Shown here: positions 23,418-56,233 of the stretch, in pieces | How positions within the stretch are numbered: position 1 is the stretch's first letter | Layout: every line of letters begins with the position of its first letter | NCBI GenBank assembly: GCA_910591455.2 | Contig: OU342820.1 | Location: 18,274,345 to 18,338,344 of the forward strand | From: Pholis gunnellus | Taxonomy: Eukaryota > Chordata > Actinopteri > Perciformes > Pholidae | Direction of reading: 5' to 3' | DNA length: 64,000 nt | Notes under the pieces: generated by a model | Told to the model about the DNA's origin: nothing | What the model saw: the letters and a program-made list of their open reading frames with translations, nothing else | Database searches by the model: none | Made by a program: the position numbers and the translations under genes

Positions 23418-24289
23418 CGCGTCCTCTCTCTCTCACAGACGATGTATTGTTTGATCGGCATACTGTGACTTTCCCCCTTTGTCACTTTAAAGTATCTCTG
23501 CAATGTGGGCAGATGGATTTTTCAGAAGCCGCACCCAGTCGTGTCCGCCTCCATCAGCAGCCTTCTGTCGCCTCTGAGGACAGAAACAGCAGCACAGTGG
23601 TCCTACTCATTACATTCAGCACTTTGTTTCACATCAGTTTCATGGTGATAGAAGCACTGTTGTGACTGACTTTACACTATTTTACTATCATACTTTAAGT
23701 CTCTTTTTCTCAAAAGGATCTTGAATGCATCATGACTGCTGCAGCCACTCGGCAGGGCTTCTCTTTGCATAATTATCTTCTCACTCATTGAGATGGAAAA
23801 CATGTCAATCCATCATAAACAAAAACTGGAAACCAACTATTTCCTTGTGCATCATGAAACCAACACACCCAAACTTTCCAATTAATGTTGTTCTTGTAGA
23901 ACAATGGAACGCAGCCAAAGAGTCAAAGAGCAACTCGGCCAGTTATTCGAGACCAGTTCTTCCACCATGACAATCAGTTTTTACCAAAGCTCCTTCATCA
24001 AAACAGATCTAGAATCGCGCTGGAAGGAATAAGTTGTGCAGATTCATTCAAATTGACTTCTTTGAGGGGTGTCCCTAATTTTCGTGTGAAATTCAGTCAT
24101 CACTTTTTAAAAGAAAGCTGTCAACACGGTGTCAGGTTGTTGTTGTTTTTCCCCCAGATGAGCTCAATCAACAGATTTCAGATAGATTTGTGCGCAGCAA
24201 CAGTGACACACCCTCGGTCTGTGACACACAGAGAAGCATGCAGCCCGGTCGCATTCCTGCACCAACATATGGGTGTATACCGACGACCG

Positions 24290-24411
<122 letters not shown>

Positions 24412-24465
24412 GTTTGGGTCATTCGGCAACATCCAGGTCTGAAAAGTGAAGCTACAGTAGAAGTG

Positions 24466-24917
24466 CCTTAAAGCTGCATTCTCTCTAGTGTCCAGCAGGG
24501 GGCGACTCCTCTGGTTGTATAGAAGTCTATGAGAAAATGACTCTACTTCTCTCTTGATTTATTACCTCAGTAAACATTGTAAACATGAGTTTATGGTCTC
24601 AATCTCTAGTTTCAAGTCTTCTTCAGTACAGCATGATGTTCATTTAGTAAAAAATAAAGCAGGGTGTGCTTTAGGGCGGGGCTACACAGTGATTGACAGG
24701 TTGCTGGACGTTGTCCAATCTTAGAACTTGAATCCTTTCACAGTGTTTTCAGTTCATGAAAGCCTTAAAAATGTTTTCTTCTGTGTTGCACTTAGCTCAG
24801 CCCTTTCGTGTCATTTCTGGTTGCAAAAAAACAAGATAGCCAAAATACCAAACTCGAGGCTTTAAATCCGTAGTTCAGTGACGGTGACTACGTCCACTTC
24901 TTATATACAGTCTTTGA
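24466..24917. repeat. Dispersed teleost repeat ending in TTATATACAGTCT
   Basis: Carries CTGCATTCTCTCTAGTGTCC, AGCAGGGGGCGACTCCTCTGG, TATAGAAGTCTATGAG, TACCTCAGTAAACATTG and GTGATTGACAGGTTGC, and ends TCCACTTCTTATATACAGTC. I recognise this as a widespread percomorph interspersed repeat. No encoded protein. Confidence 0.7.
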
Positions 24918-25660
24918 TGCGAGATAAAGGTCAGTTAGTGTGTTTGTGTGTGTCAGAGAGAGAGACACTGAGCGGCATACAGAGAGGATGTTGATGGTGT
25001 GTGTTTCCGTGTTAAAATAAATGCTAAGCCACGCTAGCGAGTGTTTTTATGTTTGTTTGTATGGAGAGTAGAGACGCTATGAGAAAAGGAGGACAAAAGA
25101 CGAAGAGAGAAATGTAGCGATGAAGAGTCGTGTCTATGTTTTAGCAGGTTTTTCCTGTGTGGCATCATTATATTAATCTGGTCATGTGACTTTTGTTTTT
25201 CTGCGGCCCTAAAAACCAGCAGAGCAGCTGTTTGATTGTGACCAACAGAGGAACAGCCCGTTTACAGTGTGAAGTTATTGATCTGTTGAATACGTATACA
25301 TCGTTAAATAATGAATTATATCTTACTTACTCAAATCTACACAGTGCTACAGTCGTGAGATTCCATCAAAACTATTTAGTTTCTCTTCAAAATCACAAAA
25401 TTAAATAACTTTCAAGCTCTGAATAGACAATACACAAGGATTCACAGTAAACAATGCAGCATGAATATGAACCGTATTAAACAGTGTCAATCGGTTTTCC
25501 CTCCACTGATTCGTTTGACACACAATGCTCATGCGAATATACGATATATTACAGACAATATTACAATATCACAGTCAGATGATGCATCATCATCTAAATA
25601 TTACAAATAAACTGACAAAGAGGCAACAAAAAGCGACCACGCTCGTCGGCCACGACCCTC

Positions 25661-26110
25661 GGGCTGGGCGATAATTCAATATGATGATTTATGGTCTTTC
25701 ATTGAAGTCATATCGTGATGAAATCATATTTTCATGTTAACATGATACACAATTAAGTCTTCTAAATTGATAATAACAATTACACTAACTCAAATATCTC
25801 AGAAAACTGAATTGAAGTCAGTTTATAGGAATCTGATGACTTTTTTATACTTTTTCTCTACAATTTCGCTTGAAACTGTGATGTTCAGTAGTACTACAGT
25901 TCTTATTAAAATGAGAAAAAAATACTTTTTATTTGTCAAGTATTCAGTTCTAACAGGAGTAAACAACAATAGGCTTTACCATGTGGTTATACAGACTAAC
26001 ATCTATTTATTGAATTACCAGAAAACATGTCATATCCTGACGTATATCGTTGATGGAGATATGAAATGATTTGTATCGTGATAGAATATTTTGGACGTAT
26101 CGCCCAGCCC
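25661..26110. mobile_element. MITE with GGGCTGGGCGAT terminal inverted repeats
   Basis: Starts GGGCTGGGCGATAATTC and ends GTATCGCCCAGCCC, giving at least 12-bp exact terminal inverted repeats (GGGCTGGGCGAT) around 450 bp of AT-rich sequence. A clear target duplication is not visible. The termini fit fish hAT-type MITEs. Confidence 0.7.
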
Positions 26111-26430
26111 GACATGACCGTCCCGCCCAGACGTTTCCCTTCAGGGACATGAAGAAGAAACATCCACACAAAGCAGGACAGAAACTCTGAGTCGACATAA
26201 ATATGTCAGAAAGAGACGTTTTCTGACTTTGGGTCCATCCGGTGGCAGAAAGCAGCATCACATTTGTCTCATGAGGAGACAATATTAAAAGGAGTAATAT
26301 CACAGTACTGATGAAGATCTTAGCATGTTTCAAAGGGTATCTGTGTATTCTTCTTCACTGCTGATGAAGAGGAGCACCGCTTGTAACAGTATTTTTTATA
26401 TCTACGCTCTCTCTCTCTCTTTGCAGCACA

Positions 26431-27575
<1,145 letters not shown>

Positions 27576-27763
27576 TGAATATGATGAAGGACATGGACCC
27601 ATAGAAATAAGAAATAACACCCCGTTACCTTTGTAATGCAGCTTATTTCTATGGAAGCAGAAATGAAACATCATATTATCAGCAAACAGACTGGGAGTCT
27701 TTGTGTTGTCAGAGCTTGAATATCATGTACTCACTTTTTGTTTTAAAGCTCTGTTAAGGTAAA

Positions 27764-28293
27764 TTAACCTATTTGTGCCCAAACACTCGGCTATATTTAG
27801 TACGATATGGAGAATGTGTTATGATTGGTTTAAAGTCTTGAAATCTGGTACGTAAATACTTTGGGAAAGTATCCAACATACAACTTTGATTTTTTTAGAA
27901 AAATCATTTGTCAAAGTCAGGATTTTATTTTAAGAATGAAGGAAACGTTAACATTCTTTGTTAAATGTTTTCCATATGAATTTTTTATACGATGCATATT
28001 TGTGCACATCTTTGAAATTAATCATGTTATGAATTCAGATACCAAACAGTTCATTATGCTCCTCGTAGTTTCTGAGATTAAGCCATTTTCTGTTCTCTTT
28101 GGGCACATGGACGAAAGTTTTCTCCCAAAATCTAATGCAATATGTAGAAACAAACAGTCGTCACATGTGCCCAAAGACTAGATTTAGTAAAAACTCACTT
28201 TTTAGCAAAACGGTTTGACCGCTTTTGAAAGATTTTGTGCTTAAAGGAAGCCCAGAAAACACTAAATTACAGTTGTGGGCACAAATGGGTTAA
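27764..28293. mobile_element. piggyBac-like MITE with TTAA target sites, in the litaf-type 3' UTR
   Basis: Left end TTAACCTATTTGTGCCCA (27764) and right end TGGGCACAAATGGGTTAA (to 28293) are inverted repeats with one mismatch, flanked by the TTAA duplication typical of piggyBac. The body is 522 bp between the TTAA sites. A 106-codon frame inside (27861-28181) shows no transposase feature. Confidence 0.72.
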
Positions 28294-28848
28294 GCACACC
28301 CCCATGCACTTTTTCAGAGCCGTTTTCAGCAGAAAAAAACAAAAAAAACCCTCTATCATCCTTATCTGAAACTTCTGCATACATGATGTCGTTGAAATGA
28401 AGGCTTGTATATACACTTTATCAAATACTTTATGTTTCAAGGGATTGTGCATTTGATTTTACAGTTAGAGTCCCACATGAGTTGAACATTGATGGAATGG
28501 TACTTCTCTCATCCTGGAGCGAACTGAAACAATAATTCAGGCCGTGACTTTGACTCCGCCCCCGTCCCACACAAACCACTGATTTAGGCTAATCATATCT
28601 GTTGATGTAACGGGTGTAACAGATTTCTATCACGCTTTCTTTGTTAAATTACAACAAACGTTCATTCATCCGTGTCCGTACTTTCAGTTCGTTTACATTC
28701 AGTGAAATGAAACATCAAAGCTACAACTTGCCCAAATGATTGTGTGTGTGTACTCCTTTACACTGAGTATTGTGTATATATAACCGAAAGCTAAACTTGT
28801 ATTACTTGTGTCATCGATTGTGTGTAAAGTCCTACTGATAATCTCATA

Positions 28849-28854
28849 AATAAA
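28849..28854 (+). terminator. litaf-type gene polyadenylation signal
   Basis: AATAAA preceded by ATCTCAT, about 1.27 kb after the stop codon and downstream of the inserted MITE. Nothing better placed was seen nearer the stop. Confidence 0.5.
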
Positions 28855-28879
28855 GCACATATTCACCTGAAAGCAAAGC

Positions 28880-29248
28880 TTTGTGCTATCGTACCTGAAG
28901 TGCTTCCTTCAACCAGTGGCTATTTCTTTGTTCTTTTTTAAATTAATTTTCTTCATGTGCTGTAAAGTGATTACAAAACAAGTGCCGACAAGTACGTGAA
29001 CTCACAAACAGCAGACGACAAAAACAAAAGGGGACAAAAGCAATCGGAGGAGTTCAACACAGTTTCAGATGTTTACATGTAGTGTGCGTGTGTGCGTGCG
29101 TGCGTGTGTGTGTGTGTATGCGTATGTGTGTTCTCTAATATGTGTTAAGGATGTTGGGTGAGTGAGGGGCATTGAATATATATATATACACATACATATA
29201 TCTACACATAAATGTATTGTACATATTCACAAATATCCCCATATTTAT

Positions 29249-29281
<33 letters not shown>

Positions 29282-29960
29282 TTTACATTAAAAAGGGAGC
29301 AAGAGAGGAGGAAAGAAAGAATAAATATATTATACTAATGCCAATTGAAGTACATAAATATAAGATGAACCCAAATAAATAACTGAATAAAATATTTCTT
29401 TAAATGGATATCATGTATACGTGTGTGTGTGTAATCAAAATAATAACCTTTTTAAAGTATTTCTTTATAATCTAGAGACAAAAGACAATAATGTTGATAT
29501 TGTAGCTGAGGCTACACTAAGACCCAACATCAACATCAACATCAACAGCAACATCAACAGCAACATCAACAGCAAATCTGAATTTCTGGTCAAATTTGGC
29601 ACCAGAAAAATATTCCATATTTGAGGAACAACAATATCTTACATGTAAATGTTTATGTTATATTCTTATCATGCAACTTGCTTTCTTAAAATTCCAATCG
29701 TTCATTAGCGTACCAGTTGGCCACATTCATATATTAGTGTACTAGTAACATGTTATAGTGTAGTATATGCTCATGGTGTTTGTCATGTGTTACGTTACTG
29801 GAAAAGACAACAGTCTATTTTTTCACTAGTTGAAGCTTCATCACCAATAATCCTGAACGAGTCTGTTGGCCAACAAATAAAGTGACACAGGAACGCTTGT
29901 ACATTCTCCCTGAGGGTGGAAAATGATTTACATGTTGTAGAGGGAGACAGAAGGATCAGC
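28880..29960. other. Interval between the litaf-type gene and its partial copy
   Basis: No gene recognised. Contains GT and CA dinucleotide runs (29082-29120; 29249-29280) and a short minisatellite of CATCAACAT/CAACAGCAA units at about 29525-29573. Confidence 0.6.
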
Positions 29961-29973
29961 AGAGAGTCTGTGA

Positions 29974-31300
29974 GTGAGGGCGGGGCTCGGGGGAGGGGCT
30001 TGTAGAGGCACAGGTGAGACAGGTGAGACAGGTGGACGTCCCCCCTACAATCGGCATCATCTCTGCATGCAAGACTGCAACACCCTCGCCGAGGTAAGAA
30101 AAGATAATATGGGATGTATGGAAAAAAGAGGACTTTGTGTTACAAAATATATTCAACGTGCATGAAAGGATCTGTAGTTATTAGAAAGTCGAGACAGACG
30201 AAGAAAAGCAGAATGTATTTGTTTGGTATGTGAGGCAGTGAGCAGTATACATACACGGTAACAAGTGGAAACAATCAGGGGCCAAGGTGGGAAACACAAC
30301 AACACAAGTGCAGGAAGTGAAGTGTATTTGAAACATGAGCTGTGTTGCAAACACTATTTTTATTTTGTACTTTTAGTACAGCCGCCCTCGCAAAGTATGT
30401 GCTGTTGCATGTGGCGTGCATTCAATTGGGGCATACCACTTCCTCATAACATGGCACCTGTTGTGAAGGTGGGTAGGAATAGCCAGAAAAGCCTGCTGGC
30501 TTGCATACTGCAAAACGCGACCGCATGTAGTACCCTGGTATTTTTGGCATAATGCATTTGAAGTACTATGTGATGGGACATACATCTTTTTTTCTGGCAT
30601 ACTTAATAGTGTGGTAGTTTGGGTATTTGAATGCACAGAATAGACACAGGTGAGTACACTAAAATAATGACCATACACTACAAATGCAAAATGGTCAAAA
30701 CAAAGCAAGTTCTTTCAAACAACCACATGACACTGTACTCAGTGTGTGTGTGTGTGTTTTGCAGGCTGCTAGCGTGCGTGGTTCCCATGCTCCTGCTACT
30801 AATTCCTTTATACGTGAAAGACTTCAAAGATGTGCACCACACGTGCCCCCTCTGCTGCAGAGAGCTGCACATTGACAAGAAACGATGCTGTCAATGCTGA
30901 ACATGAGGGCAGAACGGGACCCGAGCAAATATGAAATAACATCCCGTTACCTCTGTCTTGTCATTTACACCATTTTTTTAAATGGCGAATTAAATGGTGA
31001 GTTAAATGAAGCACACCCTGTGCACTATTTGGGGCATGTTTTATTTTTTCCCCATGTCAGCAAGACCTTTTTTTCAGAAACATCTGCATACATTATGTTG
31101 TTAAAATGAATGTAAATACACTTTTAAATACTTTATGTTTCCAGGTATTCTTCATGTTTCCATTTGACCAGCACCTAAAACTAGCCAGTACATTTAAACC
31201 TGAGCAGAAACTTGAATATCTGCTCATCTGCAGTTATTGCACAGTACACTTGTGTTGGCATTATCTTTGATTAATCAGACATCGAACACTGCAGAATAAA
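29974..31300 (+). pseudogene. Partial tandem duplicate of the litaf-type gene (5' end and last exon only)
   Basis: The 5' block GAGGGCGGGGC, GGGGGAGGGGCTTG and CAGGTGAGACAGGTGGACG copies the promoter/exon 1 at 21.42-21.57 kb, and its exon end GCCGAG|GTAAGAA (30093) and following ATAATATGGGATGTA also match. The last exon survives at 30765-30900, after a GTGTGTGTTTTGCAG acceptor. It has 44 intact codons, LLACVVPMLLLLIP, then VKDFKDVHHTCPLCC, RELHIDKKRCCQC, and a stop. Exons carrying the N-terminal tail, the first CxxC and most of the membrane segment are absent. The retained ATG in exon 1 (30066) would be out of the LITAF frame if spliced to the last exon. The 3' UTR also aligns, and AATAAA is at 31295-31300. 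Most likely a pseudogene, although the open last exon keeps the LITAF consensus. Confidence 0.75.
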
Positions 31301-31309
31301 TGAAAACAA

Positions 31310-31850
31310 TGTGGCTTATTTGTATTATATATATGTTGTCAGCCTTGAAACTACTTATAACTCTTGAGGGATGATGGTTAATCTGAGTGAGCATGACGCT
31401 CAAAGAAACAAAGATTTGTCACGTGAATTCATAACAAAAGAACATTAAAACCACGTTATGTGTTGAGGGAGCCAAGATGTTCTTAAAATAAAATGTGACA
31501 AATTGTTTGAATATTCTTTACTGCGCTGAACTAATATCAAGATGTATTTTACTGAGAAATATCTTTTATGTTTTATCTTGTTTAAAAAAAATCTGTCTAC
31601 TTCCCTAAATAATAACTATGTATGTTTGTGTGTGAAACTGGAGATGCTTTGACTTCTGTTATTTACTATTATGAACTGTTTTATAACATTATTTCTCTAA
31701 TAAAAGTAGATTATATTCTGTATCTGTTGTGTGTTTATTATCTTGACCTCACATCACACAACCTCCCTCATTTGAATCTTTACTTTTCAAGACAACGTGG
31801 TCGAGAAGTTCTTAACGATATAAAGAAAAAGAAGCGGTGATATGTTTAGC
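31310..31850. other. Intergenic, no gene recognised
   Basis: AT-rich flank after the partial litaf copy, with no recognisable element. Confidence 0.6.
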
Positions 31851-31859
31851 CAAGCAAGA

Positions 31860-32060
31860 AGCTAAATGGATGCTAATGTTGGTCTGTTTGTAGATTGAGT
31901 AACTGAAACATCAACAATTACTGGATGAATTGTCATGATTAAACCTTTAGTGATCCGTTGATCTTTCATCATCATCATCGGGTCAAGGTTTGAATTTGTC
32001 CAGTACTTTGGTTTATGACCAAAAAACAGCTAAACAGCATGTTAGCATCTCGTTGAATCT
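31860..32060. repeat. Dispersed teleost repeat (copy B of the 12.55-kb family)
   Basis: GGATGAATTGTCATGA, TTAGTGATCCGTTGATC, CATCATCGGGTCAAGGTTTG, TTGTCCAGTACTTTGGTTTA and ACAGCATGTTAGC occur in the order of the percomorph repeat also found at 12.55 kb. Confidence 0.65.
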
Positions 32061-32687
32061 TGGGAGATTTTCTATGAACATAAACATCTGTTAGGTTACT
32101 ATATTGCTGATGGAGGGATGTTTGAGTTTATGGTAGGGCAATATTTATGTATTTGCAGTGATAAGAACTGGGAATTTGTGGCGACATTCCTGAGGAAAAA
32201 TGCATTTTTCTCTGTTGAATACACCCGAAAAAAATGGAGCTACACACACACTTTAAAAAAAAACTTGAAGCTTGTGTATGAACGAGGCTCCAGACTGCTG
32301 AACTCTAAGCACAATAATCATCGTTTTAAATGAATTCTACATGAAGCAGGACTGAAATCTTAAGCTTCGTGTCTTCCTTTATGAAGCATGCGGTCTGGCT
32401 CTGAAGTTTGTGAAAACATGTTCCGCATTTAATTTTAGAAGAAAACTCAGCCATCCAAAAGGTACGCGTTTTAGGTCAAAGGCAACTTTAAATATTAGAG
32501 TTTGAAAAATACTGCTCGTTGCGTTTTTAGCCACGAGTTGAGACTAGATGAGAAGATTCTCCAACTCGCCACCCAAAAAGCAAACGAGTGCATTTCCCAA
32601 AGTGTCGACCTGCTTCCTTTAAAGTGTTTCAGGTCAAACCTGGTGTGGACAAGCAGCAGAATGGTGTTTTTTGTTTTTATAGAAAAT

Positions 32688-32693
32688 TTTATT
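32688..32693 (-). terminator. usp7: Distal usp7 polyadenylation signal candidate
   Basis: Plus-strand TTTATT reads AATAAA on the usp7 strand, about 1.82 kb past the stop codon. Other AATAAA hexamers on this strand occur nearer the stop (for example about 33531 and 34218), so alternative 3' UTR lengths are likely. The 32.7-34.5 kb stretch is the usp7 3' UTR, holding A-runs, a TATATA run at 33941-33985 and a CA-rich segment at 34329-34408. Confidence 0.45.
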
Positions 32694-34360
32694 CAACATA
32701 CATTTTCCAGCAAAAAGGCAATATACAGGAATAGTTGTCGTACACTGCTGCTACACTGAGGATTTTAAACTGGAAAAGATCAAATTAAGGTGTGATTCTG
32801 CAAGTTATCTTTGAACTGCACTTTTTAACAAGACAAAACCAATGCAGTTAGTTTTGAAAAGAAAAAAGAAATCCAAATGTAACAGAAAAAAATCGTCAAT
32901 GGTACATCAGGAACGCAAAAAAAAGAAAACCCTACACACAAGAAATATGAACACCTGGCTCCTTCTGTACCCAACAACAAAGGCGTGTTTCTCTTTAATT
33001 TTACACGTTCATATTTTTAAATATACAATTCTTAAATGTTGTCTTTACAGAGCCAGCTATGCACTATTAGGGGAGCATTCCATCTGTGCTTTAAAAAGAA
33101 ACAAAAGAAAAATGAATTCATCGGGATTAAAGTGTTTCTTACAATGCTGGTTTTGTCTCTACAGTCTTCAAACCAGCGGGCTCAAAGTGTCTGCAGCTCT
33201 CTAGCAAGCACAGCGCAGTTACTGCTCCCAACCACCTGGAGGCGACAGCTTCAATCAAGAGAGAAGATGACGAAGCTCGTGTGTGTGTGTGTGTTTAGAG
33301 GAGGAATGACTGAGTAGGACATTAAACCCCCCTGAAAAACAAAAGGAAGAGAAAGTCAAAGGGGGGGTAATGTCTTTGCATGTGAGCGAATGTGTGTGTT
33401 CCTTTAAAGTCACGGAGCAACTCAAAACCACAACCAGAATGTACATTTGTCCGTCCTGAGAAACCTCTGACATTAAGTGCCTACGTGCAAGATGAAATAC
33501 AGACAAATATCCTCCTTATTTTTTTTCCCCATTTATTTTTAAACAGATGCTGTGGATTGTTATTTTTATTATACAAGATCTGCAGAAAGAGACAAAAAGA
33601 AAAAAAAAATGAATTCAGTTTTCCTCCAAACTAAAGTGAGAAAGAATTGCGCATAAACTCGGAAATACTTGCTTTGTTGCACTAAAAAGGATTGGAGGAA
33701 AGAAAATCTAAAGAACCACATCGGGGTAACTAGTGAGCCTCGGGATAGACGCAGAGAATGACCGCCGGGCCCTCTCCCGCGTTTCTGTCAGTTAGTCCTC
33801 AAACATCCTTCCATCAAACTCTCCACACAGCAGTACGACGCCTCTCCACACAACTCTATTTAAAAACCCCAAAAAGAATCGGAAGGGGGAAAACAAGCTG
33901 GTGTGTGCTGGGAGAAGGAAACAAAAACTAAGTCTAGAAGTTCATATATATATATATATATTTGTGTATATATATATATATATAATAGTTATATTTATAC
34001 TGTGTCCCACCTCCTCTCCACGCTCCCCTCTCATCTTATTTTATATTAAAATCCAATTCCACTTCCAGACAGGCAACCAAAAAAAAAAAAAAAACAGGCA
34101 GTCAAAGAGAAGTTAGAAAAAAATAACAAAAAAACAACCGAACAGCCTCAAACATGGAGGGAGACGATTCAAAAAGAAAATAAACAGCAAAATCAACAGT
34201 GAGGAGGTGGTTGGTGCAGTTTATTTTGTGTTGAAGGATAATCCGTCAGCTGCAGCAAGATCCGAATCGCTGAAGACTTAGTGCCGGTGTAGAGCTGTAG
34301 AGGTGTCCAGGCAGGGTGTTAAAAGTGATGAACACACACATACGCACGCACACACAGTCT

Positions 34361-34400
<40 letters not shown>

Positions 34401-34514
34401 CACACACACGGTTGGTTACAGTCTGTGGTTATGGTGTGTTAAAGTAGGGAGGGAGGGAGGAAGGAGGAGGAAGGAGGAGGAGGATGGAGGACAAAGAGGA
34501 AGGGCGGGCAGCGT

Positions 34515-53997
<19,483 letters not shown>

Positions 53998-54960
53998 GTC
54001 GGCAGCTGTTGTTGTTGTTGTTGTGGTGGTGATGCAGTGCTCCTTTCTGTTACTGCCCTCGACCTTGTCCAGGGTGGGCTCGGCGGTGGACCTGGTTCTG
54101 GACTGCTGGTGAGGAGGTGTGGTGGTAGGATGCAGAGGAGGTGGGGTGCACAGGTCGAGCCTCGGCGGCCGGGCCTGCTCTGTCGCGACCTCGGCCTTGT
54201 CCGCTGTCAGCGCCGGGGAGCGAGGAGGGGAGGTCGGCGGGGGAGCGGGTAGAGAAACGCGGACGTATTTGCTCGCTATTCGCCCAATCTCGGCGCCTTT
54301 TGTGGGTGCGAGGAGTCGCTGGTTTTGACGGTGGGATGGATGGACCGGGGCCCACTGAAATTAGCTTTAATCAATCCGGCTTTTACCACCGGGAAATGTG
54401 GGGCAACAAGACAACGCACAACACGACTTTGCCCCTTTAAGGAACAAATACCCTGTTTATATAGCTAGCGTTTCGCTACCTGACACTAGGTAGCCAACTG
54501 GTGATATAGGTACAACAATGAAAATAACGGTTCCTTTGCTATATAGACACATTCAACAACTTTGTCTGCGATATCCCCAGTCCGTGTGCTCATCCGATTG
54601 TCCCTCGTCTGGGGAAGAGCGGAGGAAGAAGCTATCCATTCAAACCAGCTTCCACTACGGAATAGCACTAGTGTTGATTCGGAAGTTCGCGGAGACGAGT
54701 TGCAACGGCCCGACCATAAAACCCAAATCACGCACAACGGCTCCTAACGCAATACACGACAAAACGCGGAACCTCTTTGCATTTGCAGCTCGCCCTCTTG
54801 TTTCTCGTGAGGAATGTGCCCGGTCATACAACGTTAGCTGGCTCTCAAACCCCGCTCCTCCCGTGGTTTGTGATGTGTGGATTCTGAGGTAAATCTCAAA
54901 ATGGCGGTCGCGCTCTTCTCTGAAATGTCACATCCGCATGGAGATCTAAACACTGGCCCA
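53998..54960 (-). promoter_or_regulatory. usp7: usp7 5' UTR and CpG-rich promoter region
   Basis: Strongly GC- and CpG-rich from about 54000 to 54350, immediately upstream of the usp7 ATG, followed by about 600 bases of mixed composition containing an AAAATGGCG motif (54898-54906). Fits a CpG-island promoter. The transcription start was not located. Confidence 0.55.
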
Positions 54961-56190
54961 TCCCCGGTTCACATCCATGTAAAATGATCGGGATCAGGCG
55001 TCTGCATCGGGCACGGGGGGGAATAAAACACAAGTACCAACAACAATTAGCAGATTAATGGAAATTATAGGAATCACAGGGCCTGGCATGCGTGTGACTG
55101 CACGTTGGAACACCTCTTATTTTTCGCCACTAAACTGTAAAAATACTTAACTTTTTTACTGAGCAGTGTTCAACAGCTGCAGTTATGCCTGCTAATTTAA
55201 ATGTTGTATGCAAAACATGAGCAATTACGAATTGTATGGGTGAAACAAACAATGAGCCTGTAGTATATAAAACCAAATTAAACTAAATAAAAAAAAGAAA
55301 CACACATTTGACTGTAGGGTCATTCTTCAAGTAAAACACAAATGCAGGATTTTTACTCCAAAGCAATATTTTTACATTGTGCTGCAGAATATCTATTAGC
55401 TACTTTCCTCTATAGGGGACCTGCACCTGATGGTGGTAGCACATTGCTGCTTTTTGGCATCTTTTGTAGTTTTTTCACCTTCATTTGTTCTATTTACTTA
55501 TCACTGCTTATTTATTTATTCATTTTCAAGTTGAGTTAATGTTTATGATTTGATTAAGTGTTATACAGCCTGATCTTGTGATGTACTTTTAATTTCTAGG
55601 GGCCTGCTGAACCTAATTTGTGATATCACTACAGGGCCTCTTTTGCTTCAAATACTGTATTAGGCAATTTGAGCAATATTGAGCATTATATGTTGGAAAC
55701 AAGTTTGTACTCTCCAACAACAAAAATATTTTTGGTAAATAAGGTCAAATAAGTGCCATTTGAAATCATCCGGCAAGGACCTTTTACTTTAATTTAAGCT
55801 GTGCCTTGTGTGATTCCCATACTTGAACTATATTGTCCATCTGTTCTGGAAATGTATACATACCGTAAACTGTGACAAGATATTTGTAGAATTATCTACA
55901 AACTCTAGAAACTGTATTGTCTAATTAATCTCATGAAAGTTGTTGCAAAGGTTTACATTCATCATTTTAATTTTGCTAAAGTGAAACCTCACTTTAATCT
56001 TTTTAAGAAAGAAAGACGACAATCAAGACAGTAATACAAAATATAAAAATAACCCTAAAACAAAAAAGGCAATTAAAACTGTGGGACTGTGCTCAGAATT
56101 TAATGTTTTTAAGTCTGCGATCTATTTATTTAATTATTAATGTTGACCTCTGGCATGTGTTATTTTTTCTTCACTTTTTTAAATGTATTT

Positions 56191-56233
<43 letters not shown>

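Noticed and set aside
27861..28181. 106-codon frame in the litaf-type 3' UTR
   Set aside because: Lies wholly inside the TTAA-flanked MITE and has no transposase motif.
29525..29573. Short regularly repeated units (CAACATCAACAG), considered as an array
   Set aside because: Contiguous minisatellite without spacers in a vertebrate genome; not a CRISPR array.
54050..54355. 101-codon frame upstream of the usp7 start (possible upstream ORF)
   Set aside because: The frame begins with GTG, not ATG, and its Pro/Arg/Ser composition is what GC-rich 5' UTR sequence gives in any frame.
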